NCBI RefSeq assembly: GCF_018777385.1 | Contig: NZ_JAFJYB010000003.1 | Location: forward strand, 186,001 to 250,000 | Reading direction: 5' to 3' | Source: Candidatus Symbiopectobacterium endolongispinus | GTDB taxonomy: Bacteria > Pseudomonadota > Gammaproteobacteria > Enterobacterales > Enterobacteriaceae | DNA: 64,000 bases | In this document: piece after piece, positions 30,474 through 40,982 of the stretch | Position numbering within the stretch: the stretch's first letter is position 1 | Layout: each line of letters opens with the position of its first letter | Translations under genes and position numbers: made by a program | Notes under the pieces: model-generated | Told to the model about the DNA's origin: nothing | The model's database searches: none | Seen by the model: the letters and a program-made list of their open reading frames with translations, nothing else

Positions 30474-31770
30474 ATGACTCGTCGCGCCATCGGGGTGAGT
30501 GAACGACCCCCATTGTTACAAACTATCCCGCTGAGCTTCCAGCACCTGTTTGCCATGTTCGGCGCGACGGTGTTGGTACCGATTCTGTTCAAAATCAACC
30601 CTGCGACCGTGCTGCTGTTCAACGGCATTGGCACGCTGCTCTATCTGTTTATCTGTAAGGGCAAGATCCCGGCGTATCTGGGCTCCAGCTTTGCCTTTAT
30701 TTCTCCGGTGCTGTTGTTGCTGCCGCTGGGATATGAAGCGGCACTGGGCGGTTTTATCATGTGCGGTGTTCTGTTCTGCCTGGTATCGCTGATTGTGCAA
30801 CGCGCTGGTACCGGCTGGCTGGATGTGATTTTCCAACCGGCGGCGATGGGGGCGATTGTTGCGGTCATCGGTCTGGAATTGGCCGTGGTTGCAGCGGGCA
30901 TGGCCGGTCTGCTGCCTGCGGATGGCGCGTCAGTTGATAGCAAAACCGTGATTATTTCGCTGGTGACCTTAGGCGTTACCGTGCTGGGCTCTGTGTTGTT
31001 CCGCGGTTTTCTGGCTATCATCCCGATTCTGATCGGTGTGCTGGTGGGCTGTGGCTTATCGTTTGCCATGGGCGCCGTGGATTTCGCGCCTATCGTTCAG
31101 GCTCACTGGTTTGCACTGTCGACCTTCTATAAGCCGCATTTTGAATGGTTTGCCATTCTGACTATCCTGCCTGCTGCGCTGGTGGTGATTGCCGAACACG
31201 TGGGCCATCTTGTGGTTACCGCCGATATCGTGAAAAAAGATCTGATGTGCGATCCTGGCTTGCACCGCTCGATGTTTGCCAACGACCTTTCTACCATGAT
31301 TTCTGGTTTCTTCGGTTCAACCCCGAATACCACTTACGGTGAAAACATTGGCGTGCTGGCTATCACCAAGGTCTACAGCACCTGGGTAATCGGCGGTGCG
31401 GCGATACTTGCCATCCTGCTCTCCTGCGTGGGCAAGCTGGCGGCTGCTATTCAGGCAGGCGGTGCCGGTTATGGGCGGTGTTTCTTTGCTACTGTACGGT
31501 GTAATTGGCGCTTCCGGTATTCGTGTGCTTATCGAATCCAAAGTGGATTACAACAAAGCGCAAAACCTGATTCTGACCTCAGTTATCCTGATCATCGTGG
31601 TGAGCGGGGCGAAAGTACATTTGGGTGCTGCTGAACTGAAAGGCATGGCATTAGCCACCGTGGTGGGTATTGCGCTGAGCCTGTTGTTCGCGCTGATCAA
31701 CCGCTTCAGAAGCGAAGAAGTGGTGCTGGATGCCGAAGATGATGCCGAGGAGACCTCGCGCGCGTCATAA
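30474..31770 (+). pseudogene. uraA: Uracil permease UraA, frameshifted
   Basis: Proton-uracil symporter of the NCS2 family. The first frame runs from MTRRAIGVSERPPLLQTIPL through the signature FGSTPNTTYGENIGV to KLAAAIQA. Then one extra base near 31453-31462 shifts it, and the true continuation VPVMGGVSLLLYGVIGASGIR lies in another frame and runs to TAA at 31770. Removing one base gives about 431 residues, against 429 in E. coli. The last membrane helices are lost in the shifted product, which ends at 31634. Confidence 0.92.
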
Positions 31771-31845
31771 AGTGAGCATTGTTCTGGTTTCCGGGGATGG
31801 TATTATCTCCGGAAACAGAAAAAATATGACAAGGGATTGTTAATC

Positions 31846-33306
31846 ATGAAGAAAACAACATTGGTGTTGTTACTTGGTCTTTCGTGTTCTGCTTTTGCCC
31901 AAGACGCTGATAGGCTGTACGACCGCCTTGAACAGCAATATAATACTGCGCTGACCGCTCTCACCGATTTGGCTAAACGCCAGGACCCTCATGCTCTTTC
32001 GGTATTGGGGTTTGTCTATGAGTTTGGCGTTTCCGTTCCAAAAAATATCCCACAGGCCATCGATTATTATCAACAAGCGTGCGCGCTGGGTGGTGATTAT
32101 GGTTGTTATAACGCCGGGTATTTTTATCAATATGGCGTCGGCGTGCCGCAGGATAGAGCTCGGGCCAGCCAACTGCTGGAAAAGATTAACGCCGCCGATA
32201 TTGATATCGAAACGACCAAGTCACTCGGGCACACCATCTATAAAGCCAAAGCAAAGGTTGAAACCGATGCAGAGATGCGCGCACCGATCCTGAAGTATGT
32301 TTCCCGCCATTTAAATACGGCCAATGCGGAAACGCGTCGGATATTCAGCCGCCTCGGTTTGAGTAAAAGTGACATGTTACGGCTGGCGAAGCGTTGGGCG
32401 CAGCAAGGCGATCCCGAAGTAAACTTCTACGTCGGCCATTTCTATAATTTTGGCTACTCCCCGATCAAAGAGAAAGACATTGGGGCGATGCGTTGGTTTC
32501 GCCGTGCCGCAGAGGGCGGAGAGCCGGAATCGCAGAATTTTCTTGGCCTGGTCTATCGCGAAGGTCGCTGTGGTGTCGATGCCGCGGCCCCAGAGGCTGT
32601 TGTTTGGTTTGAACGTGCTGTGCAGCAGGGTAACAAAGATGCCATTCTCAATCTGGCAGAAATGTATTACACCGGTGAAGGGATTGACGTTGATTATGAC
32701 AAGGCGCGAACCCTGTTTACGCAGGCCTAAGACAAAGGCGTATCGCGGGCGGCAAAATACCTCGCCTGGATCTATTACAACGGTCAGGGTATGACGAGCG
32801 ATTGCCAGAAGGCCTGGGAGTATCGCAGCCGGGGGCGGTCTGACGAAACAAAAGCCAGCTATACAGCGCACTGCGTGAACGATAAGCGTGAGCGTGAAGA
32901 AAATCGCCAGACCTTGCCCGCATTGGTGTTGAAAAACGAATCGACCTTTCTCAGTGGCAACGGTGGCGCATTGAAATGTGAAAATCATTTTATCGTTGAT
33001 ACCAACAAACTTGCTGAAGTGGCCAATTTACGCGTCGTCGTCACGCTAAAAAACAGCGAGGGTGCCAGCGGGCAATACACGCTGGCGTTTGCCCCCTTTG
33101 GCATGAATACCATGAATGAAAGCCTGCACGGCAGGGAGTACAGCTCCTTTCGTTCCGCCACGCTGGTTCCTCAAAAAACCAACGATTTTTGCAAGCCTGG
33201 TGACGTGACATTCCAGATCGATTCCGCCACGGCGCGAATCAACGGACAGGAAAAAGAGCTGCTGGCGACGGGGATTATCAAGCCGTATGCCAAAAATGCC
33301 GTGTAA
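31846..33306 (+). pseudogene. Sel1-repeat (TPR-like) secreted protein, internal stop
   Basis: Function unknown. ATG 31846 follows an AAGGGA ribosome site and starts a signal peptide (MKKTTLVLLLGLSCSAFAQ). Sel1-like repeats follow, each about 36 residues (for example ALSVLGFVYEFGVSVPKNIPQAIDYYQQAC, seen here only in part as GVSVPKNIPQAIDYYQQA; then YGVGVPQDRARASQLL; FLGLVYREGRCGVDAAAP; AEMYYTGEGIDVDYDKA). TAA at 32728-32730 interrupts the fifth repeat (FTQA-stop-DKGVSRAAKYLAWIYYNG). The same frame then continues for about 190 residues with a C-terminal domain I do not recognise. It is a single gene with one nonsense codon, not two genes. Confidence 0.83.
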
Positions 33307-33443
33307 CCGCATTGCCTTAGGATAATTCGCCTGAACAATGATAGGGTACTGAGAAAAGCAGCCCGGTTGATGCGCTATCAACAGGGCTCGCTTTCTGTGG
33401 TAAACTCAGTCCGTTTTCCCGCCGAATTGAACATGAGGTGCAT

Positions 33444-34145
33444 CTGAACACGCCGGCACAGCTTTCACTGCCACTTTCTTTGTCTGATGACGAAACCTTT
33501 GCCAGTTTCTATCCGGGAGAAAACGCGTCACTTCTGGCCGCCCTTCACAACGTGTTGCAGCAAGAGCACGGTAGCTATATTTACTTCTGGTCACGGGAAG
33601 GGGGAGGGCGCAGCCACCTGCTGCATGCCGCCTGCGCCGCGTTATCGCGTCAGGGCGATACGGCGGGCTATGTGCCGTTAGACAAACGCGCCTATTTTGT
33701 GCCTGAAGTCCTGGACGGCATGGAGCAACTCGCGCTGGTCTGTATCGACAATATCGAATCCATTGCGGGCGATGATGCCTGGGAAATGGTGATGTTCAAT
33801 CTTTACAACCGTATTCAGGAAGGTGGGCACACCCGGTTGTTGATCACCGGCGATCGCCCACCGCGTCAGCTTAATCTGCATCTGCCTGATTTGGCATCTC
33901 GTCTGGATTGGGGGCAGATTTATAAATTGCAGCCGCTCTCTGATGAAGAGAAAGGCGAGGCGTTACAGTTGCGCGCCCGCCTGCGTGGCTTTGAGCTGCC
34001 AGAAGATGTGAGCCGCTTTTTGTTGAAGCGGCTCGATCGCGAAATGCGCACGCTGTTTATGACGCTCGATCAGCTCGATCACGCCTCGATTACTGCTCAG
34101 CGTAAACTGACTATCCCCTTCGTCAAAGAGATCCTGGGGCTATAA
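33444..34145 (+). CDS. hda: DnaA regulatory inactivator Hda, CTG start
   Basis: AAA+ protein that works with the DNA-loaded sliding clamp to promote DnaA-ATP hydrolysis. The chosen start is CTG 33444: a GAGG ribosome site ends five bases upstream, and the product (233 residues) has exactly the E. coli length. E. coli Hda is reported to start at a CUG too. The upstream GTG at 33438 lacks a spaced ribosome site. The clamp-binding motif QLSLPL is at residues 5-10, followed by the Walker A-like [12 protein letters not shown], Walker B VCIDNIE and sensor/arginine-finger region [11 protein letters not shown]...ASRLDWG. It is intact, fitting its near-essential role. Confidence 0.93.
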   Translation: MNTPAQLSLPLSLSDDETFASFYPGENASLLAALHNVLQQEHGSYIYFWSREGGGRSHLLHAACAALSRQGDTAGYVPLDKRAYFVPEVLDGMEQLALVCIDNIESIAGDDAWEMVMFNLYNRIQEGGHTRLLITGDRPPRQLNLHLPDLASRLDWGQIYKLQPLSDEEKGEALQLRARLRGFELPEDVSRFLLKRLDREMRTLFMTLDQLDHASITAQRKLTIPFVKEILGL

Positions 34146-34497
34146 CAGCGCGAGCACTTGCTCCGGTGGGCGGCCGATACGTGCTCGTTCACCGTTGACC
34201 ACAATCGTGCGCTCAATCAGCTTGGGATGTTCAACCAGTGCAGCAATCAGCTGTGTTTCAGTTAACGTCGTATCCGACAGATTTAATTCGCGGTACAGAT
34301 CTTCTTTCTGGCGCATCAATTCACGTGCGCTACTAAAGCCTAGCTGTGATAACAGTTGGCGAATCTGTGCGGCATCCGGTGGTGTATCCAGCATAGAGCA
34401 CCACGCGCGGCATAACACCGTGTTGCTGCAACAGCGCCAGCGTTTCACGGCTCTTGGAGCAGCGCGGGTTGTGATAAATAACGATATCGTGCGACAT
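34140..34497 (-). pseudogene. yfgD: ArsC-family reductase-like YfgD, frameshifted
   Basis: Thioredoxin-fold protein of the ArsC family; the physiological substrate of YfgD is unknown. ATG 34497, preceded by AAGGAACAG, gives [20 protein letters not shown] with the catalytic Cys. After VVLY an extra base near 34390-34394 shifts the frame; the other frame continues LDTPPDAAQIRQLLSQLGF to [14 protein letters not shown]. It lies between hda (convergent) and bepA, as in E. coli, and the bepA tail overlaps its start. Confidence 0.9.
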
Positions 34498-36046
34498 GGG
34501 CTGTTCCTTGCTGTTTATCAAGATTTTCAAACTGACGGAAACGTTGCTGCAACTGGCGTAACTGGTCAATGCGGGCATCATAGCGCGCCTGCTCCAGACT
34601 GCCGAGTTTACTCAGCGAACTGGCATTGCTGAACAGCCTGATGGCCTGATCCAGTTTTCCGGATAACGCCAGTTCCTCTCCGCGCGCGGCGAGCTCTTCG
34701 GCACGCATGCCCTGTGCGGCGGAGGCCTGCGCCAGCAGCGACCAGCCGTTGGGATCGCCCGGATTAGTGTAGGTATAACGATAGAGCATACGGCTGGCTG
34801 CGGCGGCCTGACCGCCCGTGACATAGGCGTTAGCCAAATTCAATTGCAGTACCGGATTGTTCTGGGCGCCCGGCGCTTTTTGTAAGCGTGCGATGGCCTG
34901 CGCGGCTTTGTTTTGCGCCAGATCGATATCTGTCATCAGATCGAGAAACCAGGGGCTGTCCGGGGTTTTATCCAGCAGAGGTTGAAGCACGGCACGGGCA
35001 TCGTCATATTTCTTCTCTTCATAAGCGCGCACTGCTTTGCCGTACTGTGCGGCAAGCTGCACGCGCACATTGCCTTTTAGCCAGTTATCAATGGTTTCAT
35101 CTGCGGTAGCCTTATAAGCGTTGCTGTACATCGTCAGTGCACGCATCTTGGCAAACAGAAAATCCAGCGTGGATTGGGTGGGTGCAGGGCGCATCTGGTT
35201 GGCACGGTTGCGGGCATCGGCCAGACGACTCTCCGGCAACGGGTGTGTCAGCAGCATTTCCGGAGGTTTGGTGGCATAGCGTGATTGATCGGCTAATTTT
35301 TGCATAAAGTTAGGCATAGCCTGCGGATCAAACCCAGCCCACTGCAACACTTGCAGACCAATACGATCGGCTTCCTGTTCGTTGGACTGCGTGAAGCTGA
35401 TAATTCCCTGCTGCGCGCCCGTCAACGTGCGGCTCAGGGCTGCCATTCCCACCTGTGGATTGGCCATGGCGAGCAGAATGGAACCCAAAGCACCCACCCA
35501 GGTAAGCGGGGCGCTGCGCTGTTGTGATTCCATGGCGCGCGCCAGATGGCGTTGGGTGACGTGCGAGATTTCATACGCCAGCACCGAGGCCAGTTCGCTT
35601 TCGTTTTCTGCGTAGCGGAACAAGGCAGAATGGATGACCACATTGCCACCGAAGAAGGCAAAGGCGTTCAGCTCATCGTTGCGAATGATGAAGAAGTGAA
35701 AAGGCGTGCGTACTGAGTTGGCGCTTTTTACTAACCGTTGGCCCAGTTGGTTGATGTATTGTACCGGCAGCGGATCGTCAATCAGTGGTGCACCACCGCG
35801 CATTTGCCGTAGGTAGAAATCACCCATGGCAATTTCTTGATTGATACTGAGCGTACCGCCTGCTGTGGTTCCCATATCGGGAAGCTGATCCTGTATATCC
35901 GCAACGACGGGCGCCGCGATGCCGCCCAGCATTGCGCCGAACAGCAGCGCAGTCAGGGTTTTCTTTACTCTGAATCCACGCAGAAACGTCTTGCCTGCCG
36001 GAGCGGTAATGCGAGGAAGTTCAGCACCTAACCAATTGAAGACCAT
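34445..36046 (-). CDS. bepA: Periplasmic metalloprotease/chaperone BepA with altered active site
   Basis: M48 peptidase plus TPR protein that degrades or helps assemble LptD and BAM substrates. ATG 36046 is chosen for its AAGG ribosome site; this gives 533 residues, longer than E. coli (487) at both ends. The zinc motif is YEISH (residues 158-162) instead of HEISH: the first catalytic His is a TAT codon at 35575-35573, one C-to-T change from CAT. The third ligand region NEQEADRIG is intact, as are the TPR repeats after about residue 330. The last 53 bases overlap yfgD, and the tail ([11 protein letters not shown]) does not resemble BepA, so a 3' frameshift is possible. Protease activity is probably lost, although the frame is open. 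Confidence 0.88.
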   Translation of the reverse strand: MVFNWLGAELPRITAPAGKTFLRGFRVKKTLTALLFGAMLGGIAAPVVADIQDQLPDMGTTAGGTLSINQEIAMGDFYLRQMRGGAPLIDDPLPVQYINQLGQRLVKSANSVRTPFHFFIIRNDELNAFAFFGGNVVIHSALFRYAENESELASVLAYEISHVTQRHLARAMESQQRSAPLTWVGALGSILLAMANPQVGMAALSRTLTGAQQGIISFTQSNEQEADRIGLQVLQWAGFDPQAMPNFMQKLADQSRYATKPPEMLLTHPLPESRLADARNRANQMRPAPTQSTLDFLFAKMRALTMYSNAYKATADETIDNWLKGNVRVQLAAQYGKAVRAYEEKKYDDARAVLQPLLDKTPDSPWFLDLMTDIDLAQNKAAQAIARLQKAPGAQNNPVLQLNLANAYVTGGQAAAASRMLYRYTYTNPGDPNGWSLLAQASAAQGMRAEELAARGEELALSGKLDQAIRLFSNASSLSKLGSLEQARYDARIDQLRQLQQRFRQFENLDKQQGTAHVARYRYLSQPALLQEP

Positions 36047-36251
36047 GAGTGGGACCTTCTCGACTGCACGGTAAAAGCGATTAGCGCCTATCTTAGCCAG
36101 CGCGGAGGGAGCATGCAAAGTGGAATGCGGGAAAAGTGCAGCATAACAACGCGCCGTGCAAAAAACAGCAAGCACGAGGTTGCGCGCAGTGTGAATCAAG
36201 GTAACGCAAAAACACCGACACCAATAGTGCCGGTGGATACCTGACGCGCTA

Positions 36252-36719
36252 TCAGGCGCTTTTCAGATAGTTCAGTAAGATATCGTGGTGATCGCTGGTT
36301 TTGAAATCATCAAACACGTGCGCCACTTTACCGTCTTCATCAATCAAAAAGCTGATACGGTGGATGCCGTCGTAGGTTTTTCCCATAAATGTCTTTTCGC
36401 CCCACACGTCGAAGGCTTGTGAGATCTGATGATCTTCGTCGGACAACAACGTAAAGTTCAGCAGCTCTTTTTCCGCAAAGCGAGACAGTTTTTCCGGTTT
36501 GTCGGTGCTAATACCCAGCACTTCCACGCCATGTTTCTTCAGATCGTCCATGTTGTCGCGCAAACCGCAGGCTTGCACGGCACATCCCGGCGTCATCGCT
36601 TTAGGGTAAAAATAGACCAACACTTTTTGTCCCTGGAAGTCGGTTAAATTTACTTGTTCGCCATCCTGGTCGGGCAAGCTAAATTTCGGTGCGGTATCAC
36701 CGGCTTTCAGTGTGTTCAT
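36252..36719 (-). CDS. bcp: Thiol peroxidase Bcp (PrxQ type)
   Basis: Peroxiredoxin reducing hydroperoxides. The ATG at 36719 gives 155 residues ([20 protein letters not shown]). The peroxidatic and resolving Cys are both present in [13 protein letters not shown], and the active-site Arg lies in the later RFAEKELL region. The ATG lies three bases after the ancestral gcvR stop, so gcvR and bcp form one unit as in E. coli. It is intact. Confidence 0.95.
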   Translation of the reverse strand: MNTLKAGDTAPKFSLPDQDGEQVNLTDFQGQKVLVYFYPKAMTPGCAVQACGLRDNMDDLKKHGVEVLGISTDKPEKLSRFAEKELLNFTLLSDEDHQISQAFDVWGEKTFMGKTYDGIHRISFLIDEDGKVAHVFDDFKTSDHHDILLNYLKSA

Positions 36720-36721
36720 CA

Positions 36722-37303
36722 CTACTCTCCATCTTTCTCTTCATGCTGTGGATAGTTCACGACGCTAATATTGCCTTGTGCGTGCAGTTCTGTACATAGC
36801 TATAGCTGATGAAAGGCTGGCTCAATAATTGCGCCATTAAGCGTTTCAGGGCTGTGTGCGGTGATTTGAATATATAACGTTGACGGATGTCCGCTGGTGG
36901 CGGGCTGCGTTTTTGAAACCAGTTCCGCAATGTTCATGTGATGGGCGTCAAACATGGCGGTAAAGCGTTCAATGATATGCGGTGAATCAGCCAGTTCAAC
37001 CTTGACCCATACCGTCGAGGGCATCGGCGGGCGAGCCTGAGACTCTGTGCGCTTCATCACGATCAACAATTCCATTTCTGCCCCTTTGAGCGGCAGCGTG
37101 GATTCGATAAGCGTGATGGCATTCCAACTTCCCGACAGCAGCATGATGAACGTGAACTCTTTGCCCAGCATCGCAAGACGACTATCTTCAATATTACAGC
37201 CACAGCCACAGCTACTGACGTGACGTGTGATGGCGTTCACAATCCCGGGACGATCGACGCCGAGGGCGGTGATAACCAGAAAATGTTCTTGTTGGCTCGG
37301 CAA
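36722..37303 (-). pseudogene. gcvR: Glycine cleavage regulator GcvR, truncated by a 6-bp duplication
   Basis: Two-ACT-domain protein that antagonises GcvA. The best start is TTG 37303 (LPSQQEHFLVITALGVDRPG), preceded by GAGGAAGCAAG. A first 6-bp tandem duplication (37196-37207) adds two residues in frame: SSCGCGCNIED against SSCGCNIED in E. coli. A second one (ATAGCT twice, 36796-36807) creates an in-frame TAG at 36802-36800. Beyond it the same frame reads LCTELHAQGNISVVNY to TAG at 36722, matching the E. coli C-terminus. The truncated product lacks 26 or so residues, so some function may survive. Confidence 0.85.
36796..36807. repeat. 6-bp tandem duplication creating a stop in gcvR
   Basis: ATAGCT occurs twice head to tail. 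One copy gives the normal gcvR reading (HQLCTEL); two copies insert a TAG codon on the minus strand. Confidence 0.85.
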
Positions 37304-37527
37304 AATCTTGCTTCCTCTGCATCGGGTTGAGAGTAACATGGTAAACACAAAAAATTGTCTGGGGCAATTTTGAGTTTGTTCTGCGTGCGTTTTCCCGCGC
37401 CGCCGTCAGTCGCGGCATGCAGAAAGAAAAAAAACCGCATGTCATACGCCGACAACGCGGTTGCACGCTTGCTTTTGCAGTGAAGTCAAAAGTACCATGA
37501 AGAACTTGTTTTTGGAGGGGATGGCGA

Positions 37528-38406
37528 ATGTTTACGGGAAGTATTGTTGCACTGGTTACGCCGATGGACGACAACGGAGCCGTCGATCGTGCAAGCTTGA
37601 AAAAACTTGTTGATTATCATGTTGCTAGCGGAACCGCGGCGATAGTGTCTGTCGGAACCACCGGAGAGTCTGCCACCTTGAGCCATGATGAACATGGCGA
37701 TGTGGTGATGATAACGCTGGAACTGGCAGACGGACGTATCCCGGTGATAGCCGGAACGGGTGCCAATGCGACGTCGGAAGCCATCTCTCTCACCAAGCGT
37801 TTTCACGGTACCGGCGTGGTGGGCTGCCTGACGGTAACCCCTTACTACAGCCGTCCGACGCAGGAAGGGTTGTTCCAGCATTTTAAAGCGATTGCCGAGC
37901 ACACCGATTTACCGCAGATTTTGTATAACGTACCGTCGCGTACCGGTTGTGACATGCTACCGGAAACCATCGCCCGTCTTTCCGAAGTAAAAAATATTGT
38001 TGCGGTTAAAGAAGCTACCGGGAACTTAAGCCGTGTGAGTCAGATCCAAGAGTTGGTTGATGATAAATTCATTCTGCTGAGCGGTGATGACGCCAGCAGC
38101 CTGGATTTTATGCAACTCGGTGGTCGAGGCGTGATTTCCGTGACGGCGAACATTGCAGCGCGGGAAATGGCACAGCTGTGCGCACTGGCGGCACAAGGTG
38201 ATTTCGCTGCGGCGCGCCGTTTAAATCAACGCCTGATGCCACTGCATCAGAAATTATTTGTTGAACCTAATCCGATCCCGGTGAAATGGGCATGCAAGGC
38301 ATTAGGATTGATGGCGACTGATACGCTTCGCTTACCGATGACGCCACTGACTGACGCCGGTCGGGCAGTGATGGAACGCGCATTGAAGCAAGCTGGTTTG
38401 CAGTAA
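37528..38406 (+). CDS. dapA: 4-hydroxy-tetrahydrodipicolinate synthase DapA
   Basis: Schiff-base aldolase making the first committed intermediate of lysine and diaminopimelate from pyruvate and aspartate semialdehyde. The 292 residues equal the E. coli length. The catalytic Lys lies in VAVKEATGN (about 161), the Tyr in [11 protein letters not shown] (about 133) and the Thr pair in GTTGESATL (about 44). A GGAGGGG ribosome site precedes the ATG. It is divergent from gcvR and probably in one operon with bamC. It is intact, as expected for an essential gene. Confidence 0.97.
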   Translation: MFTGSIVALVTPMDDNGAVDRASLKKLVDYHVASGTAAIVSVGTTGESATLSHDEHGDVVMITLELADGRIPVIAGTGANATSEAISLTKRFHGTGVVGCLTVTPYYSRPTQEGLFQHFKAIAEHTDLPQILYNVPSRTGCDMLPETIARLSEVKNIVAVKEATGNLSRVSQIQELVDDKFILLSGDDASSLDFMQLGGRGVISVTANIAAREMAQLCALAAQGDFAAARRLNQRLMPLHQKLFVEPNPIPVKWACKALGLMATDTLRLPMTPLTDAGRAVMERALKQAGLQ

Positions 38407-38422
38407 CCCTTAGGGAGATTTG

Positions 38423-39460
38423 ATGACTTCTTCAGTGCAAAAGTCCATGGTGGCAAAAGTGGTTGGTTTGTCGCTGGTTATGCTGTTAGCAGCATGTTCT
38501 AGCGATCAGCGTCACAAACGTCAGGTCAGCGGCGATGAGTCCTATTTGAAAGCGCCACAACCGAGGACGTTAGTGGCACCGGCGGGAATGATCCTTCCGG
38601 TGCAGAATGGGGATTACGAGATCCCGGCAGCCTCATCAACCGGTGAGTTGGGTAAAGCGTTAGATATTCGTCCTCCTCTCCAGCCATTGGCGTTGTTAAG
38701 CGGATCGCGCACGCAAATTTTCGGTGATACAGCCACCTTGCTGATCGAAAACAGCGCGCAGGCGAACCGTCTGTGGCCGCAGGTGGTGCAAATCATTCAG
38801 GACAAGGGCTATGTGATTGCCAGCCGTCAGGATGCTTCGCAGACGCTGACCACCGATTGGATCTTCTGGCCGCGTGACGATGAAAGTGTGCCGTACCGCG
38901 CACGTTATCAGATCTCCGTTCAACCTCAAGGGTATCAGGTCGCGGTTGTCGTGAAACTGCTCGGCCTCGAAGTGCAAAATACGCCGGTAGCAGAGGCGCT
39001 CCAGGTGCAACGTTATACCAGTATTATGGCCAATACTTTGTCAGACGAGTTGGAGAAACAGACAGCCGCACGTGAGAATGCGCAGGTCAATCGCGCAGTC
39101 GGTACGCTGGACGTGCTGAGCGGTGCCGATGACAGCGGTCTGCCGTTGTTGGTGGTGCGTGGTCCTTATTCAGTGGTCTGGGATCGTCTTCCTGCCGCGC
39201 TGGAAAAAGTCGGCATGAAGGTGAACGATCGCAGCCGTCCACAAGGTTCCATCGCGGTGACCTACAAAGCACCGGGCAGCAGCGCCTGGGAACGTCTGGG
39301 GGCGAAAGACCCTGAATTGACCAACGGTGATTACAAATTGCAGGTTGGCGATCTGGATAACCGCAGTACGTTGCAGTTTATCGACTCGAAAGGGCATACG
39401 CTTAGCCAGTCGAAAAACGACGCGCTCGTCGCCGTCTTCCAGGCGGCACTCAGTCACTAA
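38423..39460 (+). CDS. bamC: Outer-membrane assembly lipoprotein BamC
   Basis: Lipoprotein of the BAM complex. The ATG at 38423, after TTAGGGAG, gives 345 residues with a lipoprotein signal ending in the lipobox LAAC (Cys about residue 26). An unstructured N-terminal stretch follows, then two helix-grip domains (residues about 100-215 and 225-345; [36 protein letters not shown]). It lies 16 bases after dapA and ends in a terminator. No lesion is seen. Confidence 0.95.
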   Translation: MTSSVQKSMVAKVVGLSLVMLLAACSSDQRHKRQVSGDESYLKAPQPRTLVAPAGMILPVQNGDYEIPAASSTGELGKALDIRPPLQPLALLSGSRTQIFGDTATLLIENSAQANRLWPQVVQIIQDKGYVIASRQDASQTLTTDWIFWPRDDESVPYRARYQISVQPQGYQVAVVVKLLGLEVQNTPVAEALQVQRYTSIMANTLSDELEKQTAARENAQVNRAVGTLDVLSGADDSGLPLLVVRGPYSVVWDRLPAALEKVGMKVNDRSRPQGSIAVTYKAPGSSAWERLGAKDPELTNGDYKLQVGDLDNRSTLQFIDSKGHTLSQSKNDALVAVFQAALSH

Positions 39461-39464
39461 CAGC

Positions 39465-39495
39465 AAGGGCCGGTCACATCCGGCCCTTCTTTATT
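39465..39495 (+). terminator. Terminator after bamC
   Basis: Stem AAGGGCCGG / CCGGCCCTT with loop TCACAT and a following T-rich stretch. Confidence 0.85.
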
Positions 39496-39588
39496 TGGTC
39501 CGGCGAATGCCGGTATTTTTATTGTTAATCAAGTATTAAATCATCGGGCCCGTTGTCGGTGGCCCACAACTGTGTGGAGTAATAAAAG

Positions 39589-40302
39589 ATGCAAAAGCTA
39601 GCTGAGTTGTATCGCGGAAAAGCGAAAACGGTCTACACCACTGAAGATCCCGATCTGTTGATGCTGGAGTTTCGCAATGATACGTCAGCCGGTGATGGCG
39701 AGCGCATTGAACAGTTTGATCGTAAAGGTATGGTGAACAACAAGTTCAACCATTTCATCATGAGCAAACTGGAAGAAGCGGGCATCCCGACGCAAATGGT
39801 CAAGTTGCTGTCCGACAACGAAGTGCTGGTGAAAAAGCTGGAGATGATGCCGGTAGAGTGCGTGGTGCGTAACCGTGCTGCCGGTTCTCTGGTAAAACGC
39901 CTGGGTGTGGAAGAGGGCATTACCCTGAATCCGCCACTGTTTGACCTGTTCCTGAAAAATGACGCCTTGCACGATCCGATGGTGAATGAGTCTTACTGCA
40001 AAACCTTTGGTTGGGTGAATGAAACCCACCTGGCGCGCATGAAAGAACTGAGCTACAAAGCCAACGACGTGCTGAGCAAGCTGTTTGATGACGCGGGCTT
40101 GATTCTGGTGGATTTCAAACTGGAATTCGGATTGTTCAAAGGTGAAGTGGTGCTGGGTGATGAGTTCTCCCCAGACGGCAGCCGCCTGTGGGACAAGCAA
40201 ACCCTGAACAAGATGGACAAAGACCGTTTCCGTCAAAGTCTGGGTGGCTTGATTGAAGCCTATGAAGAAGTTGCACACCGTCTTGGCGTAAAATTGGACT
40301 AA
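39589..40302 (+). CDS. purC: SAICAR synthetase PurC
   Basis: Joins aspartate to CAIR in purine synthesis. The 237 residues equal the E. coli length. The signatures [46 protein letters not shown] and LVDFKLEFG are all present. No PurR box was recognised upstream. The gene is intact and is followed by a hairpin. Confidence 0.96.
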   Translation: MQKLAELYRGKAKTVYTTEDPDLLMLEFRNDTSAGDGERIEQFDRKGMVNNKFNHFIMSKLEEAGIPTQMVKLLSDNEVLVKKLEMMPVECVVRNRAAGSLVKRLGVEEGITLNPPLFDLFLKNDALHDPMVNESYCKTFGWVNETHLARMKELSYKANDVLSKLFDDAGLILVDFKLEFGLFKGEVVLGDEFSPDGSRLWDKQTLNKMDKDRFRQSLGGLIEAYEEVAHRLGVKLD

Positions 40303-40345
40303 ACGCGCAATCGTTTTCGTGTTGAAGCATTGTGCGCGCCGTTGC

Positions 40346-40382
40346 CTGCCATTCTCTGCACTAAGCGGAGAATGGCAGTTTA
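40346..40382 (+). terminator. Terminator-like hairpin after purC
   Basis: An 11-bp perfect stem (CTGCCATTCTC / GAGAATGGCAG) with an 11-base loop, followed by TTTA. Confidence 0.65.
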
Positions 40383-40493
40383 CCCGAACCAATGTGGGTA
40401 TTGGGCTAATTAGCGGTGTCAAAACAGTGCTATCATCTGAGTCTTGAATGAAACCGATATCTTGACTTCAGCATGGCAGAAAACCCCTTCCTC

Positions 40494-40969
40494 ATGACTT
40501 CTTTTGATCCCACGCTTCTGATCCTGCTCGGCCTTGCAGGACTCGGTATTATCAGCCACAACATGATGACGGTCACCTGGGCGATGTTGGCGCTGCTGGC
40601 GGTACTCTTGACGCCGCTGAACGGTTATTTCCCGCTGGTGGAAAAATATGAATTGAGCATCGGGATACTGATTTTGGCCATTGGCGTGATGGCCCCGATC
40701 GCCAGTGGGAAAATCAGTGTCCACGACTTCTTTCAGGCGTTCCTTAACTGGAAATCGCTGGTAGCGATTGCGGTGGGCGTTGCGGTTTCCTGGCTCGGTG
40801 GTCGCGACGTTTTTCTGATGAGCAATCAACCTTCCGTGGTGTCGGGATTGCTGATTGGCACTGTGGCCGGCGTCGCGTTGTTCCGCGGCGTGCCAGTAGG
40901 TCCGCTGGCGTGCCAGTAGGTCCGCTGATTGCGGCAGGTCTGCTCTCGTTGTTGATTGGCAAATCCTGA
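40494..40969 (+). pseudogene. yeaL: UPF0756 membrane protein YeaL, broken by a 20-bp tandem duplication
   Basis: Small inner-membrane protein of unknown function with four or so helices. ATG 40494 gives [20 protein letters not shown], matching E. coli YeaL (148 residues); the ATG at 40473 is also in frame. A 20-bp unit is present twice (40888-40927), shifting the frame after FRGVPVGPL and stopping at TAG 40917-40919. With one unit removed, the frame reads GPLIAAGLLSLLIGKS to TGA 40969. In E. coli ypfJ, not yeaL, stands between purC and tmcA. Confidence 0.9.
40888..40927. repeat. 20-bp tandem duplication in yeaL
   Basis: The unit GCGTGCCAGTAGGTCCGCTG occurs twice with no spacer (40888-40907 and 40908-40927). 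It introduces a +2 frameshift. Confidence 0.95.
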
Positions 40970-40982
40970 GAACGGTATTGGC

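Noticed and set aside
32791-33306. Separate gene downstream of the Sel1 protein
   Set aside because: It is in the same frame as the upstream part, which ends in a single TAA in the middle of a Sel1 repeat; one interrupted gene is simpler.
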